Shown in pieces: positions 8,239 to 19,000 of a DNA stretch of 64,000 bases. The number at the start of each line of letters is the position of its first letter. Positions within the stretch are counted from its first letter, which is position 1. A program made the translations under genes and the position numbers. The notes under the pieces are model-generated. The model was not told the DNA's origin. It saw only the letters and a list, made by a program, of their open reading frames with translations, and made no database searches. Origin of the DNA: Flavobacteriaceae bacterium (GTDB taxonomy: Bacteria > Bacteroidota > Bacteroidia > Flavobacteriales > Flavobacteriaceae); NCBI GenBank assembly GCA_002723295.1, contig PBNP01000024.1, positions 20,018 through 84,017 of the forward strand. The letters are read 5' to 3'.

Positions 8239-8889
8239 TTATCTAATTGAATATTTTTTTAAAGCTAAACGATATTCAGCTAGTATAACTTTTATATCAT
8301 CCTCCATCTTATTATTTATTTCAGCAACAGATCGTGCATCAAAACCATAAAGAGTTCCAATATCATCATCATCACGACCTCTTAGGTTCAAATTTCTATC
8401 AATAATAAAAGCATATGGTGAACTATTTTTAGAGTCTAAATTTAAAGGAGCGTTTAAACTTAAAAAGTGTTTATGAATTGCATTGACAGATCCTTTTAAG
8501 AATTTCCAATTTATTAGATCAGTTCCAACGCCAGATTTGAGTTCTTCTTTTAATCCCATGACTTCATCTTCTTGATCTTCGGTAATTAAAATTACAAATT
8601 GAAAATCTTTAAACTTGTAAAATCGTTTATAAATTTTTTGATTTAAATTAAAAGCTTCACCTTTTTTTAAAGAAATATCTGACCCCCAATAGCAAAGAAC
8701 TGTTATATGCCCTTTTAGACTTACATCTTTTCCGTTAAGTGAAGTAAAATCAGATACTTCAAACACGTTTGTAGTTAGAACTGGAAGTTTTGCAAAATTG
8801 TTCTTTCCTGATGCAAAAAACAAATAAATAAATACAGGAAAAATAAATAGCACCCCAAGAACAAGAATCTTTTCTGTTTCCTTTTTCAT
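8239..8889 (-). CDS. Membrane-anchored SCO/thioredoxin-like protein lacking the active-site motif
   Basis: A 216-aa protein with an N-terminal anchor (about 9-25) and a periplasmic domain whose layout resembles SCO or TlpA-like thioredoxin folds: a first core strand HITVLCYWGSD, a middle strand FQFVILITED, and a late strand YAFIIDRNLNLRGR. No CxxC or CxxxC is present where the active site should be (the segment reads WGSDISLKK); the only cysteine is in the strand before it. It lies between subunit IV and SCO, so it may be a structural partner in CuA or oxidase assembly. The fold assignment is by pattern only and could be wrong. Confidence 0.78.
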   Translation of the reverse strand: MKKETEKILVLGVLFIFPVFIYLFFASGKNNFAKLPVLTTNVFEVSDFTSLNGKDVSLKGHITVLCYWGSDISLKKGEAFNLNQKIYKRFYKFKDFQFVILITEDQEDEVMGLKEELKSGVGTDLINWKFLKGSVNAIHKHFLSLNAPLNLDSKNSSPYAFIIDRNLNLRGRDDDDIGTLYGFDARSVAEINNKMEDDIKVILAEYRLALKKYSIR

Positions 8890-8919
8890 ATAAAATTATA
8901 ACGCTTTATAGCTCAGTTT

Positions 8920-9303
8920 TTAAAAGTTCCAGCTTACAAATCCTCTCTCCATAATATCATAAATATAGTCTCCCTCTATTAATAAAATGAAAACCAAATA
9001 AGGTATAAGTATTATTAATGGTAAGATTATAGAGTTTTTCAATCCATCATTCTCATCACGAACATGCATAAAATCCCACGCTATATAATAGGCTTTGACA
9101 ATTGTTAAAAAAATAAAAATCCAATTGAGCAATTTCATTTTTAAAAAAGGAATCATTAATATTTGAGGCTTTGTAATTCCTAAAGCTACCTCAATTATTG
9201 TGACTATCGATAAAAAAATCAGTACCCCCCAAATTTTTTGTTCGTTAGACTTAAACTTTAGAAGTCCTTTAAAAATTGCGAGTTTTTGTGAATCGTGTCC
9301 CAT
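8920..9303 (-). CDS. Cytochrome c oxidase subunit IV-like protein
   Basis: Small accessory subunit of the heme-copper oxidase, 127 aa, with three transmembrane helices (about 24-42, 57-75, 90-110). The pattern of a short N-terminal polar region, a helix ending near KMKLLNWIFIF and the motif YIAWDFMHVRDE fits the Bacteroidota cytochrome C oxidase subunit IV family (COX4_pro/CtaF). It is 10 nt downstream of subunit III and 30 nt upstream of the SCO-like gene. Subunit IV is not catalytic but stabilises the complex. Assignment rests on topology, the helix motif and position in the operon. Confidence 0.87.
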   Translation of the reverse strand: MGHDSQKLAIFKGLLKFKSNEQKIWGVLIFLSIVTIIEVALGITKPQILMIPFLKMKLLNWIFIFLTIVKAYYIAWDFMHVRDENDGLKNSIILPLIILIPYLVFILLIEGDYIYDIMERGFVSWNF

Positions 9304-9313
9304 AATTTATAAA

Positions 9314-10294
9314 TTAAACCAAGTAAAAGAAAGTAAAAACAAAAACCCAGACTAAATCTACAAAATGCCAATATAAACCAACTTTTTCAATCATTTCATA
9401 ATGACCTCTTCTTTCATATGTTCCAAGCAAGACATTAAAAAAGATGATTATATTAATTATAACTCCTGAAAAAACATGAAAACCATGGAATCCAGTTATA
9501 AAAAAGAAAAAATTTGCAAAAAGTCTATTGCCATATTCATTTCTAATTAAATTTGCACCCCTAACAATAATTTCTGCATCTTGAATTTTATTTAAAGAAT
9601 CTTCTCTGTTAAGGATAGTCTTTTTGCCTTCTGAATTTATTAACTCTGTTCGAATTAATAAATCTGCGTTTTTTATAAAACCACTTTTAACTTCAGAAAG
9701 AGAAATTTCTGAAATAGATGATTCAGAAGTAAACCATATGCCAGAACTTTTTGTGTGAGTAGTTCTTTGTGTAGGAATTTCAATAGCAAAGTCGTCTATA
9801 GAAACTCGCTTTAAATCAGTATTTACAAATTGTAATATTTGACCTCCTCTGGTTTCTAATGCTCCATATTCTCCTTTTATGAAATTTTTCCACTCCCAGG
9901 CCTGTGAGCCAACAAAAATAGCCCCTCCAATTATAGTTAAAAGCATATAAAATGCAACTTTTGACTTATTCATATTATGGCCTGCATCGACAGCTAGAAC
10001 CATAGTTACTGAAGAAAAAATAAGTATAAATGTCATCAATGCAACATAATACATAGGAGCATCAACTCCATGAAGAAAAGGAAAATGAGTAAAAACCTCA
10101 TCAGCAATTGGCCATGAATTGATGTTTTTAAAACGTGAAAAAGCATAAGAAACAAGAAATCCAGAAAAAGTTAAAGCATCTGATACAATAAAAAACCACA
10201 TCATTAATTTTCCATAACTAGCTTTTAATGGTTTTTTAGCCCCCCCCCAAAGAAGTTCATCATTATTATCATTCTTACTTGCAATTACTTCCAT
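9314..10294 (-). CDS. ctaE: Cytochrome c oxidase subunit III, with long insertion
   Basis: Subunit III of the aa3 oxidase, an inner-membrane protein. The 326-aa product has the first helices (MMWFFIVSDALTFSGFLVSY, about 31-50), the motif GSQAWEWKNFI, and the C-terminal pair ITGFHGFHVFSGV and YWHFVDLVWVFVFTFFYL typical of COX3. Between GSQAWEW and FFFITGFHG lies an inserted soluble segment of about 105 residues (about 150-255) rich in Ser, Ile and Glu, which makes it longer than canonical subunit III. It is 36 nt downstream of a second, shorter subunit III paralogue and 10 nt upstream of subunit IV. Family identity is firm; the role of the insert is unknown. Confidence 0.93.
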   Translation of the reverse strand: MEVIASKNDNNDELLWGGAKKPLKASYGKLMMWFFIVSDALTFSGFLVSYAFSRFKNINSWPIADEVFTHFPFLHGVDAPMYYVALMTFILIFSSVTMVLAVDAGHNMNKSKVAFYMLLTIIGGAIFVGSQAWEWKNFIKGEYGALETRGGQILQFVNTDLKRVSIDDFAIEIPTQRTTHTKSSGIWFTSESSISEISLSEVKSGFIKNADLLIRTELINSEGKKTILNREDSLNKIQDAEIIVRGANLIRNEYGNRLFANFFFFITGFHGFHVFSGVIINIIIFFNVLLGTYERRGHYEMIEKVGLYWHFVDLVWVFVFTFFYLV

Positions 10295-10330
10295 AAATAT
10301 TTGAAATTAATTTTAGCAAATTTATTAATT

Positions 10331-10891
10331 CTAACGGTACAAAACCATAAATAAATACAAATAAAGCCAAAGAAAATCTAGGAAATGCCAAAAAATAACT
10401 CCAAGTTGAATACCAAGTTTATTTGACCCAATATATTTATTTGCTGAAATCTTATAAAAAACTTTAAGTAGCACAATTATTCCTGCAATTAAGTGAACTA
10501 AATGGACTATTACTAAAACATACAAAAAGGAGGTTGTAATTGAACTTTGAGCACCTGTAAAATAATATCCAGATTTTATAATTTCTTGAAACCCTTTAAA
10601 TTGATAGAAAACAAAAAGAAAAGCTAAAAAAATAGTTGTGGAAACAAGAATTAAAGATTTAGGCTTATTATTTTTTAAAACATAGTGTTTGGCTAAATGA
10701 AAAGTTAAACTGCTGATTAATAATAAAATTGTACTAATAGTAAATGCAAAAGGTATTTCAAATGAACTTAACCAATCTGATCTATAAGAGCTAACAACAT
10801 ATGCACTTGTTAATCCTGCAAAGGTCATTGTAATGCTTATCATGCCAATTAACAGCATCATTTTTTTTGAATTCTCTTGTTTTCTATTCAT
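10331..10891 (-). CDS. Heme-copper oxidase subunit III-like protein (second copy)
   Basis: A 186-aa, five-helix protein with the COX3 C-terminal signatures LVHLIAGIIVL and WHFLDFLWLYLYLF. It lacks the long insert of its neighbour and has shorter loops. Bacteroidota oxidase operons commonly carry two subunit III genes; one may occupy the position of subunit III and the other pack elsewhere in the supercomplex. It starts 4 nt after ctaB and is followed 36 nt later by ctaE, so it is co-transcribed with both. Assignment by motif and context; which of the two is the structural subunit III cannot be decided from sequence. Confidence 0.9.
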   Translation of the reverse strand: MNRKQENSKKMMLLIGMISITMTFAGLTSAYVVSSYRSDWLSSFEIPFAFTISTILLLISSLTFHLAKHYVLKNNKPKSLILVSTTIFLAFLFVFYQFKGFQEIIKSGYYFTGAQSSITTSFLYVLVIVHLVHLIAGIIVLLKVFYKISANKYIGSNKLGIQLGVIFWHFLDFLWLYLYLFMVLYR

Positions 10892-10895
10892 GATT

Positions 10896-11765
10896 TTAAA
10901 TTATAATAATTTTGTCCATAATATATATTATCTGAACAAATGTTATATAGAAAATACTAGCATACATTAAATTTTTTGCAGAAGAGTCATCTCTGTTTTT
11001 CATAAGTCTTATACCAAAAAACAAGAAGAATAAGCCTAATAAAAGTACTACTAATCCTCCCATAAAAGAAAGACTTAAACTTCCAGTGTAAGAACTTATA
11101 GGTAATAAGGATATTACTATTGTCCAAACAGAATAAAAAACTATCTGAAAAGCGGTAGCTGTATCTTTTTTTCCTGTTGGCAGCATTTTAAATCCAGCTT
11201 TTTTATAATCCTCATCAAGCATCCACCCAATAGCCCAAAAATGAGGAAACTGCCAAAAAAATTGAAACATAAATAAAACTCCTGGTTCTATTCCAAAATT
11301 TCCTGAATATGCAACCCAGCCTAACATATAAGGAATTGCTCCTGGAATTGCGCCAATAAAAACAGATAATGGAGTTAAAGATTTTAAAGGAGTATATCCA
11401 AAGACATATATTATAATTGCTATTGTTCCAAAAACAGCAGTTTTTAGATTAAGAAAATATAAAGATGTAACTCCAATAATAGTTAATAGAATCGCAATAA
11501 TAAGAGCTTGAATATAGGTCATCCTATTTGCTGGAAGTGGCCTATTTAAAGTTCTTTTCATTAGACTATCTTTATTTTTTTCTAATAATTGGTTGTATAC
11601 ATTTGAAGCCCCTACCATAGCATACCCTCCAATAAATAGAAGAAAAACTGAATTCCAATTAATTATTTCTGCAGCTAAAAAATATCCTGCAAGGGAAGAA
11701 AAAACTACACTTAAAGCTAGTCGCATTTTAGTTAGCTGAAAAAAATCACTAAGTGTTAGTTTCAA
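10896..11765 (-). CDS. ctaB: Protoheme IX farnesyltransferase (heme O synthase)
   Basis: Converts heme B to heme O by farnesyl transfer, the first step in making heme A for the oxidase; integral membrane enzyme of the UbiA family. The 289-aa product has about nine helices and the first prenyltransferase motif SNVYNQLLEKNKDSLMKRT (about 54-72), followed by RPLP and the second motif DEDYKKAGFKMLP. The start is TTG at 11765: an in-frame stop directly precedes it, and the conserved FFQLTKMRLALSVVFSSLAGY region begins at residue 8, so an internal ATG would delete part of it. A -7 element TATCTTTG lies 22 nt upstream. First gene of the oxidase-assembly unit. Confidence 0.95.
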   Translation of the reverse strand: MKLTLSDFFQLTKMRLALSVVFSSLAGYFLAAEIINWNSVFLLFIGGYAMVGASNVYNQLLEKNKDSLMKRTLNRPLPANRMTYIQALIIAILLTIIGVTSLYFLNLKTAVFGTIAIIIYVFGYTPLKSLTPLSVFIGAIPGAIPYMLGWVAYSGNFGIEPGVLFMFQFFWQFPHFWAIGWMLDEDYKKAGFKMLPTGKKDTATAFQIVFYSVWTIVISLLPISSYTGSLSLSFMGGLVVLLLGLFFLFFGIRLMKNRDDSSAKNLMYASIFYITFVQIIYIMDKIIII

Positions 11766-11787
11766 TTATTTTGAATTAAATCGTTTG

Positions 11788-11795
11788 CAAAGATA
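11788..11795 (-). promoter_or_regulatory. Predicted -7 element for the ctaB operon
   Basis: The minus strand reads TATCTTTG, an exact match to the Bacteroidota -7 consensus TAnnTTTG, 22 nt before the TTG start of ctaB and just after the tonB terminator. I see no clear TTTG at -33. This would give a leader of roughly 15 nt for the oxidase assembly operon. Confidence 0.4.
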
Positions 11796-11802
11796 GTTCA
11801 AC

Positions 11803-11830
11803 AAAAAATCCCGACTATAATTGTCGGGAT
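11803..11830 (-). terminator. Intrinsic terminator of tonB
   Basis: An 8-bp perfect stem ATCCCGAC / GTCGGGAT with a 7-nt loop begins 5 nt after the tonB stop. Read on the minus strand it is followed by a run of T (complement of AAAAAA at 11803-11808), the classic factor-independent layout. It separates tonB from the ctaB unit. Confidence 0.85.
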
Positions 11831-11835
11831 AAATT

Positions 11836-12543
11836 TTAGTTTAATTTAAAGGTTATTGGAATTGAAAAGGGAACTCGAACTGCTCTCCCCCTCTGTTTGC
11901 CAGGTGTCATTCTTGGTAGTTTAGCAATTATTCTCTCTGCTTCATTTTCTAAATTTTTATCTGGACCTCTCATTCTAATGCTTCCTATAGTTCCATCCTT
12001 ATTAATAATAAAGCTAACATAAACCCTTCCTTGAATACCCATTTCTTGAGCTATATCAGGGTATCTGAAGTTTTTTTTAATATGTTTATTTATTTGTTGT
12101 TGAAAACAACTGCGTCTTTCAGATTTTTTCACTCCTTCACAACCAGGATAAATTGGAACATCTTCAATAACAGCAAAAGGAACATCAACATCATCAAACT
12201 CATCCTCTATCTCAATGTCCTCAATTTCAACAATTTCTTCTTGATCAGTCTCTGTAGATTCAATAACTGTTTCTTCTACTTCCTCCTCATCTTCAACAAC
12301 TTCAATTACTTCTGGAGCAGGAGGTGGTGGAGGTGGAGGTGGTGGAGTCTTAATTTGTTCTGTTATAGGTATATCTTCATCATCATCATCATCAACACTT
12401 AAAGCTTCGTAATCATATGTTCTTGCATAAGTTTTCCATTCAATAGCTCGCCATGTAATTAGTAATATTAAGCTTAGGCCTATAACAAAAAATAATGAGC
12501 TATTTTTTGAAAGATCAGCTTTTGGATTTTTTTTGGGTTGCAT
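11836..12543 (-). CDS. tonB: TonB energy-transducing protein
   Basis: Inner-membrane protein that couples the proton gradient (through ExbBD) to TonB-dependent receptors such as the SusC at 38181. The 235-aa product has one N-terminal helix (about 17-33), a proline run of nine residues (TPPPPPPPPPAPE, about 66-78), an exceptionally acidic linker (about 79-120) and a C-terminal TonB domain (about 140-235) with YPGCEGVKKSERRSC, FRYPDIAQEMGIQGRVYVSF and VPFSIPITFKL. The acidic rather than Pro-Lys linker is common in Bacteroidota TonB. It is a single-gene unit closed by a strong terminator 5 nt after the stop. The two cysteines of the YPGC...C segment may pair in the periplasm. Confidence 0.93.
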   Translation of the reverse strand: MQPKKNPKADLSKNSSLFFVIGLSLILLITWRAIEWKTYARTYDYEALSVDDDDDEDIPITEQIKTPPPPPPPPPAPEVIEVVEDEEEVEETVIESTETDQEEIVEIEDIEIEDEFDDVDVPFAVIEDVPIYPGCEGVKKSERRSCFQQQINKHIKKNFRYPDIAQEMGIQGRVYVSFIINKDGTIGSIRMRGPDKNLENEAERIIAKLPRMTPGKQRGRAVRVPFSIPITFKLN

Positions 12544-12628
12544 GATTTAAGTGTTTAAAGATGCTAATCTAAAAAAAAATGTAAAAATAACCTCAATTAA
12601 ACAAGTATTGTTACCAGATTTATTTATT

Positions 12629-13012
12629 TTAATCATGATTAATTAATTTTTTATACCCACTAGAATCCAAAAGTTCATTTATTTCTTCTGGATTAGAAAT
12701 CTTTATTTTAATCATCCAACCATTAGTATATGGTTGACTATTAACTAGTTCTGGGTTCGATTCTAAGTCTTCATTCAAAGATTCTACAGTACCTGAAATG
12801 GGCATGAAAAGATCGGATACTGTCTTAACAGCTTCTACAGTCCCAAAAACCGCTTCTCTTTCTAATTTTTCACCTAGAGTTTCTATTTCTACGTAGACAA
12901 TGTCACCTAATTCACTCTGGGCAAAATGAGTTATTCCAACCGTAGCAGTCTCTCCATCTATAGAAACCCATTCATGATCTTTTGTATATTTTAAATTTTC
13001 CGGAATATTCAT
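12629..13012 (-). CDS. gcvH: Glycine cleavage system H protein
   Basis: Carrier protein of the glycine cleavage system; its lipoyl-lysine shuttles the aminomethyl group between the P, T and L proteins. The ORF track starts at 13033, but the ATG at 13012 gives the normal 127-aa protein opening MNIPENLKYTKDHEWV, which is where the family begins. The lipoylation site is K63 in TVEAVKTVSD, followed by the conserved LFMPISGTV. Residues ITHFAQSELGDIVYVE are also typical. It lies 50 nt downstream of sprA on the same strand. A possible -7 element TAAATTTG (13031-13038) precedes it. The other gcv genes are not in the window. Confidence 0.96.
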   Translation of the reverse strand: MNIPENLKYTKDHEWVSIDGETATVGITHFAQSELGDIVYVEIETLGEKLEREAVFGTVEAVKTVSDLFMPISGTVESLNEDLESNPELVNSQPYTNGWMIKIKISNPEEINELLDSSGYKKLINHD

Positions 13013-13062
13013 TAATATAATTTTTGAAAACAAATTTAATTGTTTAGTATTATTTTCATCAC

Positions 13063-16000
13063 TTAATTTCCAAAATTATATCTAATTGTTATACCAGATC
13101 GAATTGTAGTTTGAGGAAAAGCGGTAGATATTACAAATTCAGAAAAGTTGTGGTCATAAAATAATAAAGCAGTTAAATTTCTTGATAAAGAATAATCAGA
13201 ACTAAATTTTATTGAAAGTTGAGTTTGACCAGCTGTAACTTGATTATTATTATACTCTAAATTCCTTAATACAGTTAGATTTTTACGATAAGAAACATCA
13301 GCTTTTATATTTAAATCTCCGCTTAAAGATGATCTTTTTCCACCTATTCGTGTGACCATTCTAACATCTTTAACCCTATAACCTAAGCCTAAAATAAATT
13401 CATTTCCAGATGATTCAGTTAATAAACTATTATCAAGGCTTAATGATAAGGCTCTATCTTTTTTGAATTCAGCTAGAAACCTAAATGAATTTTTAAATTC
13501 AAGATCTAATCGGATTAGCGGATTAAATTGTTCAACTAAATTAATATTTGAATATATTTTTTCTGTTATAATATTTCCTGCACCATCTAATTTTTGAGGT
13601 AAAATAGGGTCAAAATCTAAGTTAGACTGAAAATTATTTAATGTAAAACTAGCTCTATATGCATGAGAAAGAGTAAATCTTTCAAACACCTTTTTAAATG
13701 ATGATAAATTACTTAGTCCTGTATACTTTAAATTCCAATTAGGCAAAGGTTTTCTATTTATTGGATTTAAATCAATTTTATTTGGGTCTATCCCTGAATA
13801 AGCAGATATAAATGCTCCTATCAAAACTAATTGATGGTTCTTTCCAAAACCATATGGAAATCCATCTGAATCTACTTCATTATTAGTAACTGAATTGATT
13901 TCAACTAATCTATTAGAAATAATGATTCTATTATTTCTAAATTTTTCAAAAATTGGATTGTTTACATCCTCCAATTTATCAAAAGCTGTCTTTATAAGAA
14001 TTGTTGAAGTTCCAAAATTTCCGTAAATATTAGGATTCAATGGAATATAATCTGAATTTTCCAATCTAAAGTTTTCAGATTTATTCTCGGAATAGTTTCT
14101 GTCAATATTTAAATCAACAACTAAATCTTTAAATGGAGACCATTGTGTAGAAATATTTAAACTGTAATTATGAATCTGATTGAAAGTCTGGTTAAAATTT
14201 GTGAAACTTGTTATCCATCCTTTTTTTGCAGATTCATATCTAATATCTGCCTGACTTCCAAAAGTAAAAGCTGTCGACGGCCTGTTTGTTCCAAAAAACC
14301 CTAAACTAGGTAAGAAGCCAGGTAAAACGGTTCCATTATTTTCAGAATAATTAAACTGTAAGCGTTTTATAGTATTTAGTAAATCAACTATACGTTTAAT
14401 CCTTTTTTTGTTTTTCTGTTTTCTAGATTCTTTTTTCTTGTCTTTAACAATATTATTACCTTGAATAGGCTTTTTATTATCATTTAAACCTAGGGTAGAA
14501 TATAGTTTTTGGAAAGATATTGCTCCTGAAAAAGTCTTGGTGTTAGCATTCTGGACAGTATTCACAATCCCTAGCTTTGATCCATCCTCCGACATAACTT
14601 CTGCTTGTCCTTCAGGCCCTCTTTGCCAACTAAAATCTCCAGTATAATTATAATTTGCATCAAGAAAACTTAAAAAAGGTATAAATCTAAATGGTAATTT
14701 ATAGTTTGCAGAAATAGATTGATTGTAATTATTTGCCTCACCAACATCCCATATATTATCCCATATAGCATTCTTTATTTTGTTTGATGCAGATGGGTCA
14801 AAATTTCTTATAATTCTATTATTATATGCGTTGAAACTAATTCTTAGAGACTTTGTGAGATTATGATTTATTCTATAATTCCAATCAAATAAAAAGTTCC
14901 GCTGTTCTAGATTTGGAAGACTTAATTGGTTAATTGCATCAATCCCTTCAGTATAAATTTCTCTAAATCTTTGTGTTCTAAAACTTCTATTAATATTTGT
15001 TGTAATTGACAAGCTACTTGGAATAGGGCTAAAGTTTAATTCTTTTAGCCATTGCCAATAATTCTTTTGGTTTAACTTCTTGATTTTGGAAAATGGTTTA
15101 ATTTCAAAAGAAGAAAAACTATATGAATAATTTACTGCAAGTAATAAGTCTAAATGTTTTTGATCTTCTATTTCATAATCATGATGTAACATTTCATTAT
15201 ATGCATAGGAAAAGTCAAAATTCTCTGGACTATAAATACGTTTTTTGTTTTCATTGAAACTTATTTTTCTAACCCCTATTAAACTTATACTTTTTCTCTT
15301 TGTATAATCAATTGCCTGACTTTTAATAGAATCTCTTTGAGAACTTCTTGTTGAAGTGTCTAATCTATCTTTCAATAGAATATCTTGGTAAAATGGATCA
15401 TATTCAGGCGTAATGTTTGTTTCTCCTAACCCTATATTTAATGGTAATATTATTCCCCATTTTTTTGGCAAAACTTTTCCTAAATTAAATTCGGAGACTA
15501 AATCAAATTGAGAAATTGCCTCTCTATTACTCTGGTTAGGTGATTGATCAATATTGCCAAATCCTATAGTAGAGAATTTTCCATTAGCTGAAAATGATCC
15601 TAAGTCAGTAATGTTTAAATCCATTGATCCCGTTGCAGCCCAGCCACCTTGTGATTCAATACCTGAAATACGGAGCTCATTAAACCAAACTTCACCAGAG
15701 AGTGTTTCTGACAAATTCTCTGATGGATTTTTAACTCCTATCATAATATTCCTTATAGTACCAAGAGAGGGGTTCCCTTTAACAACAAATTTATACTTCT
15801 TGATTCCTGGCAATTGACTAATTGGTTTAAATTCTTCAATTCTATTTAAGTTTTCATCAAAATATATTGCATCTCCAAAATTGTTGTATTGTAAAGATTT
15901 AGCTTTAAGTTTTGCTAAAAGATTCAGGGAAACCTCAATTGAATTACTCTCTGGTATCCAAACAGCTTCTGGACTAAATTTATTAGAAGTCTCAGAGTTA

Positions 16001-19000
16001 TATTCAGTAGGCTTAAGAGGTATTTCAATTTGATAATAATTGTCCTTATAATCAGTTCCTAGTCTAATGAATGCTACTATTCTATTATCAAATGATTCTG
16101 AAGAACCTTCGCCTGGAAGCTTTGGTTCTCCTGGAATTGATTCTGCATGAAGGAACATTCTGATCTTTTCATATTGCCTCATATCCAATTCTATATTTTT
16201 AAAAATTCCTCTATAATCCATAGGTTGCAAATCGAATACTCTAAATGAGAGTGATTGCTCATTTTGTCTAATTATAGTGTTATTATTATTAATCTGTTCG
16301 CGTTGGATTGAAGGTGGTAAAACGTAATTGATTGGTATCCTGTTTTCATTCTCAAGAATGTTAACTGTACTTATATCAACTCTTGTATTATTATTATCAA
16401 CAATTTTTTCATTTAGTGATTTATTAAATCTTCTCCAATCTCCCCTAACTAAGTCTAATGTTCCAAATCTAAAAACAACTGGCTGATCAAAGCCACTTAA
16501 AACCATTCTCATAAATCTCATTGACCTTAAATCTTGAATGTTATTTACTGCCTCAAAATAATCTGAAAAAGATGAAGATTGATAATATTCCTTTCTAATA
16601 GGAATTTTGAATTGAATCCAGCGTGTTGTTAAATCTTTTCCATTTGGTAAATTTATTTTCACATTTTCTCTTACATCTGTTATAAATGGATGATTTCCTA
16701 CGGTCATTGAGCTTGAAATTGGTACTCTATATTCAAAATAGCTGTCTATAGTATTCATGCTTTGATCACGATTTATGTCCTCAGTATCTGGTTCAGTTGT
16801 ATTCCCTCTTTCTGTATTTGAAAAAGCTATAGGGGAATTCCCTTCTGTCCCATTATAATTTTTGTATCTATCTAATATATTTCCTTCAGCAGAAACAAAA
16901 AATTGATAGTTATCCCCTGCAGGATCCTCTAAAGGTCCATTTGTATATATATTTCTTTCTTCAATATCATTCAAACCATCAAGGCCAACATCCTGTAAAA
17001 CTCTATCTTGCTCAATAGTATTAAAGGCATATAAAAGTGATTGAACAGCCGGAACTTGTCCCCAACTTGTATTATGAATTAGATTTCCATCATTAGATCC
17101 TGGAAGACCATTTTCATATTGTTTTCTTCCGTCTTTTAAAATATCTTCAGATATATTTCCTAAATGGAAAACTAATTGTCCCAATTGACCAGTATTACTC
17201 TCTATTTCAGAAAAAGTGTCTAAAAGCCAAAACTCTATAAACTCAACATTAGATTGCTCAAAATTTGTAGAGCTTAGTGGCCTAGTAATACTTGCCCAAT
17301 TTTGTTTTAAATCTAAATTAAATTCCTGATTACTAGAATTATTATAAGGTCCTTTTTCATCTGGATAATATGCCAAATCAAATGTAGATTGAACAGTAGT
17401 TGTGCCTTGAACTAAATCTTGTTCTGGAAATATTTCATTTATAAATATTCTTCTAGTTTTGTTTAAAGAAATATCGTTATTATTAATCCCTCCAGGTCTA
17501 CTTTCTGTATAAAAGACAGGATCTATTGAATACCAAGCTAATTTTGCTCTTCCAAATCCAGCACTTATATCATTATTTATTTTTTCCGATCCCTTGTAAT
17601 TTTTGAATGGAACGCTTCCTAATCTCCAGGAATTAAAACCTTTTATATCAATGTTTGTTTGAGCTCCTTCAAAATCATCAATATAAACATTTGTCTCTCC
17701 ATCTAACTTTGTGTTTCGAGGATTTCCAGAAATTAATGAAGCTACTTCTCCCCTAAAAGAAAGAATTGAAGGGATATCTGATTGAAGTGCTGGAATTTTA
17801 TTTATTAATCTATTAATAAAAGGCATTTCTGTTGAAAAATTAGTATTAAAACCAATCATCGTGTTATTAACTGGCTCAGTCCCATAATTGGCTTTTTGAG
17901 TTAATGGTCTTTCACTTAAATTCATTAAAGTTCCACCAACTGCAACATTTTCACTAATTTGATGATCAATATTTATTCCTGCAAAACGTCTATTTTGTTG
18001 ATTAAAAAAAGAGTTATTCTCAACTGAAATAGAAATTGGTACATTTGAAGCTTTAAGACTAGGATCCAAAATATTTACTCTTCCAATCTCATAATTTACT
18101 GTATAGTCTATCCCTTCTGATAATATCCTACCACCTGCATTTACTACAACTGATCCTCTTGGAATATTAAATGCCCCAACAGAAATCCCATCACTTTCAC
18201 TAGATGTATACCTTCCTTTTAATTGAAATTTGTTTTTCTCAGAATATTCAAATGCTGCAGCTTTTGTTAAAGAATACATTTCTTTAAATACATATTTCTT
18301 TTGATTTTCATTAAATGTTTGTTCTTGTTCATAATCCTCTAACGAATTAGAGATAAACAGTTTGAATAAAAATTCTCCAAAAGGCTCAACTTTAGGAAAA
18401 ATAATACGTCCAGAATTAGGTTCAATTGTAATTCCAGGTATATAGTCAAAAAAACCATCTCCATCTGGTACCGGGTCTTTATAAATGTTAAGCTTATCTA
18501 AGCCAAAAGTTCTAATAAGGGTCTGATTGTCAATACTTTCTGGCCAAATGCTTTCATCAATAGGATTCAAATAATTAATTGGAGATGGGTCTGTATATAA
18601 TATGTTTAACCTGAAATCTTCTTCTTCCAAATTAAAAGCACCTGTATTATATATATTTTTCATCATTAAATCCCATACTGGCTGTGTTACATCTGTCAAA
18701 TTACTTTTCAATAATTTAGTTACTAAGCTATTATTTTGAATATTAGATTCAGAATTTTCAGAACTAGACAATGTTGTACCTGGTAAACTTCCATTAGCAA
18801 ACTCACCAACTTGATAAACTTTTCCATTATAAGTATATTGGAAAGCAACCGCCAACACTTCATCATTACTTAGTCTTTGGTTTAATGATATATAACCTAA
18901 TTGAGGATGAAAATTATATTCATTTGAATTTAATTTTCTTGCACTTTCTAAAACAGCATAGTCTATACCTTCTTTAAAAAAGGCTTGCTGATTACCAAAG

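Noticed and set aside
12031-12402. 123-aa plus-strand ORF
   Set aside because: Antisense shadow of the tonB proline/acidic region; the low-complexity product (RRWWRWRWWS) comes from the proline run read backwards.
12629-12643. Palindrome TTAATCATGATTAA at the end of gcvH
   Set aside because: Explained by the gcvH stop codon region (codons for N-H-D-stop) in AT-rich DNA; no T run or GC stem.
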